Of a stretch of 45,105 bases of DNA, positions 7,742 through 14,195 are shown in pieces. The position numbers were made by a program, and so were the translations under genes. This stretch comes from Methylibium sp035476815 (GTDB lineage: Bacteria; Pseudomonadota; Gammaproteobacteria; Burkholderiales; Burkholderiaceae_C). The DNA lies in the NCBI GenBank assembly GCA_035476815.1, contig DATILD010000060.1, forward strand, positions 1-45,105. The letters are read 5' to 3'. Every line of letters starts with the position of its first letter. The first letter of the stretch is position 1. The notes below the pieces were generated by a model. That model was given only the letters and a program-made list of their open reading frames with translations, was not told the DNA's origin and ran no database searches.

Positions 7742-8361
7742 GAGCGGGGCTCCTGCGTGACGACCGCCGCGTGCGGTGCCGGCGCCATCTTGCCGCCCAC
7801 CTCGAAGAAGGTGTAGCTCAGCGTGATCGTGCGCACGTCTTTCGGCAGCTTCGGGTCGATGTAGAACACCACCGGCCACTGCTTCGCCTCGCCCGGCCGA
7901 AGCTGGTATTCGTTGAAGCAGAAGCACTCGATCTTGTTGAAGTGGCTGGTGGCCTGCTTCGGCGCGTAGCTCGGCACGGCCTGGGCGGACATGGTGCGGT
8001 TCTGCAGATTGCGGAACTCGTACATGACCGTCGTCAGCTCGCCCGGATGGACCTCGAGCGAGCGCACCGCCGGCTTGAAGTCCCAGGGCCCGCGGGCGTT
8101 GGCGTCGAACTCGATCGTCACGGTGCGGCTGGTGTCGACCTGGCTGTTGGCCGGCCGCGCGCCGGAGGCGCCGGTCGCCACCCGCTCGCTGACCGACAGC
8201 ACGTTGATGCCGAGCGCCTCGCAGATGTGCTTGTAGAGCGGGATCAGCGCATAGCCGAAGCCGAACATCGCCAGCGCGACGACCGCGAGCTTGCCGAGCA
8301 TGCGGCGGTTGTCGCCCAGCAGCCGGTGGTGGGCCGCGGTCGGGCGCTCGGTCGGGTTCAC
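7738..8361 (-). CDS. ctaG: Cytochrome c oxidase assembly protein CtaG (Cox11, CuB chaperone)
   Basis: Single-pass periplasmic copper chaperone that delivers Cu(I) to the CuB site of subunit I. With the start used here it has 207 residues: a membrane helix at about 21-43 (MLGKLAVVALAMFGFGYALI), Cys48, then an immunoglobulin-like domain with the metal motif ECFCFNEYQL (Cys146, Cys148). I chose GTG at 8361 because GAGGAAG lies 8-9 nt upstream; a longer frame begins at GTG 8382 and would overlap the small upstream gene by 8 nt. The gene ends in a GTGA overlap with the DUF2970 gene. Confidence 0.92.
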   Translation of the reverse strand: MNPTERPTAAHHRLLGDNRRMLGKLAVVALAMFGFGYALIPLYKHICEALGINVLSVSERVATGASGARPANSQVDTSRTVTIEFDANARGPWDFKPAVRSLEVHPGELTTVMYEFRNLQNRTMSAQAVPSYAPKQATSHFNKIECFCFNEYQLRPGEAKQWPVVFYIDPKLPKDVRTITLSYTFFEVGGKMAPAPHAAVVTQEPRS

Positions 8362-8374
8362 GGCCGTCGCTTCC

Positions 8375-8491
8375 TCAGGCACCGAGCAGGGCGATCTTCG
8401 CCACGAGGCCGGCGGCCAGGACCAGCGCCACCGAGGCCAGGATCAGTCCCAGCCGGCGGTTGGCCTTGCGCTGCTCGGGCGAGAGTGCCAT
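8375..8491 (-). CDS. Cytochrome oxidase small assembly protein (38 residues)
   Basis: A very short gene between ctaD and ctaG. The product is 38 residues: a basic N-terminus with EQRKANRRLG and then one hydrophobic helix (LILASVALVLAAGLVAKIAL). Similar tiny proteins at this place in Burkholderiales are labelled cytochrome oxidase small assembly protein; I recall the label but could not verify it here. Its start is 22 nt after the ctaD stop. Position, hydrophobic helix and coding-like codon use support a real gene. Confidence 0.75.
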   Translation of the reverse strand: MALSPEQRKANRRLGLILASVALVLAAGLVAKIALLGA

Positions 8492-8513
8492 CGCGTCACC
8501 TGCGGGTCGGGTC

Positions 8514-10136
8514 TCAGCCGACGATGCGGGTGGCCGCGGCGTTGAGCTTGGGCGGCGTCTCGAAGGTGTGGAAGGGGGCCGGCGACGGCACTTCCCACTC
8601 GAGGCCTTCCGCGCCCTCCCAGGGCTTCTGCGCCGCCTTCTCGCCCTTGCCCATCATCGACGGGATGACGATGAAGACGATGAAGTAGACCTGCATCAGA
8701 CCGAAGCCGAAGGCGCCGATCGTGGCCAGCATGTTGAAGTCGGCGAACTGCATCGGGTAGTCGGCATAGCGCCGCGGCATGCCGGCCAGACCCAGGAAGT
8801 GCATCGGGAAGAAGGTCACGTTGAAGAAGATCAGCGAGCCCCAGAAGTGGATCTTGCCGCGCGCCTCGGAGTACATGACGCCGGTCCACTTCGGGCTCCA
8901 GTAGTAGTAGCCGGCGAACATCGCGTACAGCGAGCCGGCCACCAGCACGTAGTGGAAGTGCGCCACCACGTAGTAGGTGTCCTGCAGCTGGATGTCGACC
9001 GGGGCCACCGCGAGGATCAGGCCGGTGAAGCCGCCCATCGTGAACACGAAGATGAAGCCGACCGCGAACAGCATCGGGGTCTCGAAGGTCATCGAGCCCT
9101 TCCACATCGTCGCGATCCAGTTGAACACCTTCACGCCGGTCGGGATGGCGATCAGCATCGTCGCGTACATGAAGAACAGCTGGCCCGTCACCGGCATGCC
9201 GGTGGTGAACATGTGGTGCGCCCAGACGATGAACGACAGGATCGCGATCGACGAGGTGGCGTAGACCATCGACGTGTAGCCGAACAGCGGCTTGCGCGCG
9301 AACGCCGGGATGATGGCGCTGACGATGCCGAAGGCCGGCAGGATCATGATGTAGACCTCGGGGTGACCGAAGAACCAGAAGATGTGCTGGTACATCACCG
9401 GGTCGCCGCCGCCCGCCGGGTTGAAGAAATGCGTGCCGAAGTGGCGGTCGGTCAGCGTCATCGTGATCGCGCCGGCGAGCACCGGCATCACCGCGATCAG
9501 CAGGTAGGCGGTGATCAGCCAGGTCCAGCAGAACAGCGGCATCTTCATCAGCGTCATGCCGGGCGCGCGCATGTTCAGGATCGTCACGATGATGTTGATC
9601 GAACCCATGATCGACGACGCGCCCATGATGTGCATCGCGAAGATGCCGGCGTCCATCGACGGACCCATCTGCAGCGTCAGCGGCGCGTAGAGCGTCCAGC
9701 CGGCCGCCGGCGCACCGCCGGGCATGAAGAACGAACCGACCAGCATCAGCGCCGCCGGGATCAGCAGCCAGAAGCTGAAGTTGTTCATGCGCGCGAAGGC
9801 CATGTCGGCCGCGCCGATCTGCAGCGGCACCATCCAGTTCGCGAAGCCGACGAAGGCCGGCATGATGGCGCCGAACACCATGATCAGGCCGTGCATCGTG
9901 GTGAGCTGGTTGAACAGCTCCGGGTTCACGACCTGCAGACCCGGCTGGAACAGCTCGGCGCGGATGCCCAGCGCCAGGATGCCGCCGATCATGAACATGG
10001 TCAGCGAGAAGATCAGGTACAGCGTCCCGATGTCCTTGTGGTTGGTCGCGAACAGCCAGCGACGCCAGCCGTGCGGATGGTGGTCGTCGTGCGCGTGGTC
10101 GCCTGCGTGGCCGTGGGGTTCAAGTACTGCGCTCAT
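8514..10136 (-). CDS. ctaD: Cytochrome c oxidase subunit I
   Basis: Catalytic subunit of the aa3-type heme-copper oxidase, reducing O2 to water and pumping protons. The 540-residue protein has the full set of metal ligands: His82 (heme a, TTMHGLIMVFG), His258 and Tyr262 of the cross-linked His-Tyr pair in FFGHPEVYIM, His307 and His308 for CuB in WAHHMFTTGMP, and His393/His395 in VAHFHYVLVAGS for the two hemes. Twelve membrane helices are expected. The N-terminus is unusually His-rich (HGHAGDHAHDDHHPHGW), which could bind metal but is common in this group. It follows ctaC by 24 nt and is preceded by GAGAGGA. Confidence 0.98.
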   Translation of the reverse strand: MSAVLEPHGHAGDHAHDDHHPHGWRRWLFATNHKDIGTLYLIFSLTMFMIGGILALGIRAELFQPGLQVVNPELFNQLTTMHGLIMVFGAIMPAFVGFANWMVPLQIGAADMAFARMNNFSFWLLIPAALMLVGSFFMPGGAPAAGWTLYAPLTLQMGPSMDAGIFAMHIMGASSIMGSINIIVTILNMRAPGMTLMKMPLFCWTWLITAYLLIAVMPVLAGAITMTLTDRHFGTHFFNPAGGGDPVMYQHIFWFFGHPEVYIMILPAFGIVSAIIPAFARKPLFGYTSMVYATSSIAILSFIVWAHHMFTTGMPVTGQLFFMYATMLIAIPTGVKVFNWIATMWKGSMTFETPMLFAVGFIFVFTMGGFTGLILAVAPVDIQLQDTYYVVAHFHYVLVAGSLYAMFAGYYYWSPKWTGVMYSEARGKIHFWGSLIFFNVTFFPMHFLGLAGMPRRYADYPMQFADFNMLATIGAFGFGLMQVYFIVFIVIPSMMGKGEKAAQKPWEGAEGLEWEVPSPAPFHTFETPPKLNAAATRIVG

Positions 10137-10160
10137 GGCTATCCTCTCGAAGGCAGGCGA

Positions 10161-11348
10161 TTACTGGCGCGCGGCGACGATGTCGGCCGGCTGCACGATC
10201 TGACCGGTCGCGTTCGACCAGTTGTTCTTGGTGTAGGTGATCACGGCGGCGAGGTCGGTGTCGCTCAGCTGCTTCCAGGCCGGCATCGCGCCGTTGTTGG
10301 CGCCGCTCAGCACGATCGCGATCTGCTTGGCCTTGTCGGCGTCGAGCACGACCGGCGAGGCATCGAGCGGCTTGATCGGACCCATGCCCTTGCCGTTGGC
10401 CTGGTGGCAGGCGGCGCAGTTGGCGGCGTAGACCTTCTCGCCCTTGGCCACGAGCTCGGGCAGCGCCCAGACCTTGGCCGGATCGTCGGCCTTGGCGGCC
10501 ATCGCCTTGTTCTTCTCGGCGACCCAGGCGGCATAGTCGTCCTGCGACAGCACCTTCACGTGGATCGGCATGTAGGCGTGTTCCTTGCCGCACAGCTCGG
10601 CGCACTGGCCGTAGTAGTCGCCGGTCTTCTCGGCACGGAACCAGGTGTCGCGCACGAAGCCGGGGATCGCGTCCTGCTTGACGCCCAGCGAGGGCACCAT
10701 CCAGGCATGGATCACGTCGTTGGCGGTCGTGATGATGCGGACCTTCTTGTCCACCGGCACCACCAGCGGGTTGTCGACCTTCAGCAGGTAGTCGTCGGTC
10801 GGTGCGGGCTTGCCGCTGTCGGACATCAGGCGGTGCGCGTTGTCCAGCGTCGAGATGAAGGCGATGCCCTCGCCGTCGCCCTTGAGGTAGTCGTAGCCCC
10901 ACTTCCACTGGTAGCCGGTGGCCTTGATGGTCAGGTCGGCGTTGGTGGTGTCCTTCATGGCCACCACCACCTTGGTGGCCGGCAGCGCCATCGCGATCAC
11001 GATGAAGAAGGGGACGATGGTCCAGATGATCTCGACCATCGTGGACTCATGGAAGTTCGCCGGCTTCGCGCCCCTGGACTTGCGGTGCTTGAACACCGAA
11101 TAGAACATGACGCCGAACACGGCGACGAAGATCACCGAGCAGATGATCAGCATGAACCAGTGCAGCCACTGCTGCTCGCCGGCGATGCGGGTGGCCGCCG
11201 GATGCAGGTCGAGCTGGTTGACGGCCGGGCCGCCCGGCAGGTCGTTGACCGCCCACGACAGCGGGTGAGCCGCGAGAGTGGCCAGCGCGAGGCCGGCATG
11301 GGCGCTGCGCCGCCGCAGGCCGCGGAGCACGTCGATCGAATTCTTCAT
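10161..11348 (-). CDS. ctaC: Cytochrome c oxidase subunit II with fused cytochrome c domain
   Basis: Accepts electrons at the CuA centre and passes them to subunit I. The 395-residue protein has a signal segment (about 14-34), two membrane helices (about 64-86 and 105-130), and a cupredoxin domain with CuA ligands His214, Cys249, Glu251, Cys253, His257 and Met260 in QCAELCGKEHAYMPIH. A C-terminal mono-heme cytochrome c domain carries Cys311-AA-Cys314-His315 and a likely axial Met355. This makes the enzyme caa3-like. The start ATG overlaps the stop of the DUF2244 gene by 4 nt. Confidence 0.97.
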   Translation of the reverse strand: MKNSIDVLRGLRRRSAHAGLALATLAAHPLSWAVNDLPGGPAVNQLDLHPAATRIAGEQQWLHWFMLIICSVIFVAVFGVMFYSVFKHRKSRGAKPANFHESTMVEIIWTIVPFFIVIAMALPATKVVVAMKDTTNADLTIKATGYQWKWGYDYLKGDGEGIAFISTLDNAHRLMSDSGKPAPTDDYLLKVDNPLVVPVDKKVRIITTANDVIHAWMVPSLGVKQDAIPGFVRDTWFRAEKTGDYYGQCAELCGKEHAYMPIHVKVLSQDDYAAWVAEKNKAMAAKADDPAKVWALPELVAKGEKVYAANCAACHQANGKGMGPIKPLDASPVVLDADKAKQIAIVLSGANNGAMPAWKQLSDTDLAAVITYTKNNWSNATGQIVQPADIVAARQ

Positions 11349-11926
11349 GGCTCGTTTCCCAACTTCTCCGTTTCAGACGCCTTGCGACGCCACCCGAGCG
11401 GCCCGTGCCGCACGGCCGCTCGCAATTCCTCGGCCAGCGCCCGCCTCAACTCCGGGCGCACGAACCGCCCGACCTCGATCACCTGCCCTTGCCCCAACAA
11501 CTCGATCAGGGACCGGTCGTCTCGGCGCGGTTCGATCCGCACCCATTCGGGGAGGAACTCCACCCGCTCGACACGCCCGCCGTTGCGCCATTCGACCGTC
11601 AGTCGATCGGCCCGCAGCGCCACGCATTCCGCATCGTCGGCATGGCGCGCATACACCAGCAACGCCGCGCCGACGCACAACAACTCGACCCACGCGAACG
11701 GCATGACCAGTCGCGCGCCGAGCATCCAAAAGTATGTCGCGATTACCAGCGAGATCACGCACAGGGATGCATAAACCGCCAGGACCTGCTTCGGCGACAT
11801 CGAACAGTTGCGCTTCAGCTCCCATTCGATCAGGACGGCTCCGTGGTCCGGCGCCGTACCGCTCGTCCCGACCCGGCCGAATTGCAGTGGGGTCGGAGCC
11901 TGCTCGATGGGGGTGGACGCCGGCAT
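11345..11926 (-). CDS. DUF2244 membrane protein at the head of the oxidase cluster
   Basis: About 193 residues. Two adjacent hydrophobic segments (VLAVYASLCVISLVIATYFW and FAWVELLCVGAALLVYA) sit in the first half, followed by a soluble domain with CVALRADRLTVEWRNGGR and PEWVRIEPR. This pattern matches DUF2244, a family of integral membrane proteins often next to ctaC. Function unknown. The ATG at 11926 gives a start just before the conserved part; a GTG at 11950 would add eight residues. Its stop overlaps the ctaC start (ATGA), so it is probably co-translated with subunit II. Confidence 0.8.
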   Translation of the reverse strand: MPASTPIEQAPTPLQFGRVGTSGTAPDHGAVLIEWELKRNCSMSPKQVLAVYASLCVISLVIATYFWMLGARLVMPFAWVELLCVGAALLVYARHADDAECVALRADRLTVEWRNGGRVERVEFLPEWVRIEPRRDDRSLIELLGQGQVIEVGRFVRPELRRALAEELRAAVRHGPLGWRRKASETEKLGNEP

Positions 11927-12001
11927 ACCGCCACAGCCTGTGCACACCACGCGAGCTTCGTCGGCAGGAGGATGCCCGCCGGGTCCGCTCTCGCGGCCGG
12001 G

Positions 12002-12007
12002 AGTGTA
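12002..12007 (-). promoter_or_regulatory. Candidate -10 box for the ctaC-ctaE oxidase operon
   Basis: TACACT on the minus strand (reading 12007 to 12002) within the 111-bp gap upstream of the DUF2244 gene. The matching -35 region is poor. It is the best promoter-like hexamer before the oxidase operon; inferred only. The rest of the gap holds nothing else I recognise. Confidence 0.35.
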
Positions 12008-12037
12008 GCGCAGCCGGGCGGCGCCTCCATGCGCCGC

Positions 12038-12937
12038 TCAGCTTCGGCGCGGCCCGCGCGCCATGGCACGCAGCGCCTCGACGGACACCCGCGTCTCGGC
12101 CGCCACCGCCAGCCGCGGCGGCGGCTTGAACGCGTGGCCGTAGACGATCTCGAAGCCGAGCGCGAGCCGGCCGTCGGGACCGGCCAGCTCCTGGGTGAGC
12201 TCGGCACGCAGGCGCTCGCGCCAGCGCGGCGTGCGCAGCCCGGCAAAGCGCGCCGCGGCCGCATTGCCGCCCAGGCCGCGCAGCTCGGCGACCAGCGCAT
12301 CGGCATCGGCCCAGGTGAGCGTCAGGCGCTCCATGTCCATCACCGGCTCGGCGAAGCCCGCGCCCACCATCGCGTCGCCGAGGTCGTGCATGTCGATGAA
12401 GTCGTGCGCCGCCACACCCCAGCCGAGGCGGCGGTACAGACGCCGCAGCGCGAGCAGCGTGTCCGGGCCGAAGCAGGAGAACATCACGAAGCCATCGGTG
12501 GCCAGCGCCGCATGCCAGCGACGCAGCCGCGGCGACGGGTCGGCGTCCCAGTGCAGCAGCATGTTGGCCCAGACCAGCTGCGCCTGGCCCGGCGGCGGCT
12601 CGGCGGGTTCGCGCCAGACCTCGGGTGCCGTGCCGCGCCAGCGCTGCAGGGTCCACCAGGGCGGGCGGCGGGCGCTGCGCGCGGCCAGTGCCGCGGTCGG
12701 TTCGCAGGCATCGACGCGGGCCTGCGGATAGTGCGCCCGCACCGCCTCGCCATGGCCGAGCACGGCCCACCATTCGACGATGCGCGTCGGCGCCACCCGC
12801 ATGATCTCGAGCCGCGCCGCCATGCGGCGCGCGACCTCGCCGTGCAGCCATGGCGCTGCCTCGGCGCGGGCGGCGCGGCGCAGGTGCGCGGCGACGGCGG
12901 CCGCCTGCGCGCCGGAGAGAGGCGGGGCTGCTTCCAT
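12038..12937 (-). CDS. BioC-like SAM-dependent methyltransferase, degenerate motif I
   Basis: About 299 residues with the overall layout of BioC, which methylates malonyl-ACP to start pimelate synthesis for biotin. Supporting features are the post-motif segment ARVDACEPT (an acidic strand end), QLVWANMLLHWDADPSPRLRRW (like the BioC S/ANxxLxW motif), DGFVMFSCFGPDTLLALR, and HDFIDMHDLGDAMVGAGFAEPVMDME. The glycine-rich SAM loop, normally a DxGxGxG type, reads VEWWAVLGHGEA, so SAM binding may differ. Other bio genes are absent here, so biotin synthesis is an inference. The ATG at 12937 is 26 bp from the divergent comF start, and a -10-like TATACT lies 9 nt upstream. Confidence 0.7.
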   Translation of the reverse strand: MEAAPPLSGAQAAAVAAHLRRAARAEAAPWLHGEVARRMAARLEIMRVAPTRIVEWWAVLGHGEAVRAHYPQARVDACEPTAALAARSARRPPWWTLQRWRGTAPEVWREPAEPPPGQAQLVWANMLLHWDADPSPRLRRWHAALATDGFVMFSCFGPDTLLALRRLYRRLGWGVAAHDFIDMHDLGDAMVGAGFAEPVMDMERLTLTWADADALVAELRGLGGNAAAARFAGLRTPRWRERLRAELTQELAGPDGRLALGFEIVYGHAFKPPPRLAVAAETRVSVEALRAMARGPRRS

Positions 12938-12946
12938 CGCCGCGGC

Positions 12947-12954
12947 AGTATATT
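12947..12954. promoter_or_regulatory. Overlapping divergent -10 boxes between bioC-like gene and comF
   Basis: AGTATATT reads TATACT on the minus strand (12952 to 12947) and TATATT on the plus strand (12949-12954). Each box ends 9 nt before a start codon in a gap of only 26 bp. Neither direction has a clear -35 or Shine-Dalgarno. Inferred from sequence only. Confidence 0.45.
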
Positions 12955-12963
12955 GACCCGACC

Positions 12964-13719
12964 ATGCGCATCGGCCGACCCGCGGACTGGATCGAGCGGG
13001 CCCGGGTGCCGCTGCAAGGCCTCCGCCGCCTGGGCGGGGCCCTGCCCGACCACTGCGCCGTGTGTCGCGCGCCGACGCGCGCCGTCGAGCGCCGCCTGTG
13101 CGGCGACTGCGTGACGCGGTTCGCGCCGCCGCGGCCGCGCTGCGAGCGCTGCGCCTTGCCCTTGCCGACGCTGCAAGCGCTGTGCGGCGGCTGCCTGCGC
13201 GAGCCGCCGCCGTGGTCGTCCGCGGTCGCCGCCTGCGACTACGGCCATCCCTGGGACGGGCTGCTGGCGGCCCTGAAGTTCGACGGCGCGCTCGACCTGG
13301 CGCCCGGCCTGGCCGGGCTGCTGGCGCGGCGGCTCGCGGCGCGCGCGCCGGTGGCCGTCGACGCCATGCTGCCGGTGCCGCTCGCGCCGCGGCGGCTGCG
13401 CGAGCGCGGCTACAACCAGGCGAGCCTGCTCGCGCAGGCCGTCGCGCGGGCGCGCGGCGTGCCGGTGCGCGAGGGCCACTTGCTGCGCCTGGCCGACACG
13501 CCGCCCCAGCTCGGCCTGAGCCGCACGCAGCGCCGCGCCAACCTGCGCGGCGCGTTCGCGGTCGAACCGCTGGCGCTGTCCGCACTGCGCGGACAGCGCC
13601 TGGCGCTGGTCGACGACGTGATGACCACCGGCGCGACCCTGGCCGAGGCGAGCCGCAGCCTGCTGGCCGCCGGGGCCGCCGAGGTGCAGGTCTGGGTCGT
13701 CGCCCGCACGCCGGACTGA
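12964..13719 (+). CDS. comF: ComF family phosphoribosyltransferase-like protein
   Basis: ComF proteins are needed for DNA uptake during natural transformation; the biochemical role is still debated. The 251-residue product has an N-terminal double zinc ribbon with four CxxC pairs (Cys31/34, 46/49, 60/63, 74/77) and a type I phosphoribosyltransferase domain with the PRPP loop LVDDVMTTGAT at about 215-225 and the RGYNQASLLA segment. Length is typical. The ATG at 12964 gives the start used; the open frame extends upstream antisense to the methyltransferase and is not credible there. The trmL start follows its stop by 5 nt. Linked Pil-Chp genes are on the other strand; a link to competence is only suggestive. 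Confidence 0.92.
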   Translation: MRIGRPADWIERARVPLQGLRRLGGALPDHCAVCRAPTRAVERRLCGDCVTRFAPPRPRCERCALPLPTLQALCGGCLREPPPWSSAVAACDYGHPWDGLLAALKFDGALDLAPGLAGLLARRLAARAPVAVDAMLPVPLAPRRLRERGYNQASLLAQAVARARGVPVREGHLLRLADTPPQLGLSRTQRRANLRGAFAVEPLALSALRGQRLALVDDVMTTGATLAEASRSLLAAGAAEVQVWVVARTPD

Positions 13720-13724
13720 ACGCG

Positions 13725-14195
13725 ATGTTCCACATCGTCCTGGTCGAACCCGAGATCCCGCCGAACGCCGGCAACGTGATCCGCCTGGCCGCCAACACCG
13801 GCTGCACCCTGCATTTCGTCGAGCCGCTCGGCTTTGCGATGGAAGACCGGCTGCTCAAGCGAGCCGGGCTCGACTACCACGAGCATGCCGCCGTGCAGCG
13901 CCATGCCTGCTGGGACGCGCTGCTGGCCGCCGCGCGGCCGGACCCGGCGCGGCTGTTCGCCTTCACCACCCAGGGCAGCCGGCCGCTGGCGCAGATGCGC
14001 TGGCAGGCCGGTGACTGGCTGGTGTTCGGCGGCGAGACGCGCGGCCTGCCGCCGACGCTGCGCGAGCGCTTCCCGGTCGAGCAGCGCGTGCGGCTGCCGA
14101 TGCGCGCCGGCCAGCGCAGCCTGAACCTGTCGAACGCGGTCGCGGTCGCGGTGTTCGAGGCCTGGCGCCAGCAGGGCTACGCCGGCGCGAACTGA
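13725..14195 (+). CDS. trmL: tRNA (cytidine/uridine-34 2'-O)-methyltransferase TrmL
   Basis: SPOUT-class methyltransferase that 2'-O-methylates the wobble nucleotide of certain leucine tRNAs. The 156-residue protein is the minimal TrmL length. It has the N-terminal EPEIPPNAGNVIRLAANTG and the C-terminal knot with VFGGETRGLPP and MRAGQRSLNLSNAVAVAVFEA that binds SAM. The ATG is 5 nt after the comF stop. The last 19 nt overlap the end of chpA on the other strand, so the two genes are tail to tail with no room for a separate terminator. Confidence 0.95.
   Translation: MFHIVLVEPEIPPNAGNVIRLAANTGCTLHFVEPLGFAMEDRLLKRAGLDYHEHAAVQRHACWDALLAAARPDPARLFAFTTQGSRPLAQMRWQAGDWLVFGGETRGLPPTLRERFPVEQRVRLPMRAGQRSLNLSNAVAVAVFEAWRQQGYAGAN

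Noticed and set aside
8460..11774. An 1104-codon open frame antisense to ctaD and ctaC
   Set aside because: Composition is Arg/His/Asp-biased and no domain is visible; it is a by-product of third-position G/C bias in the oxidase genes.
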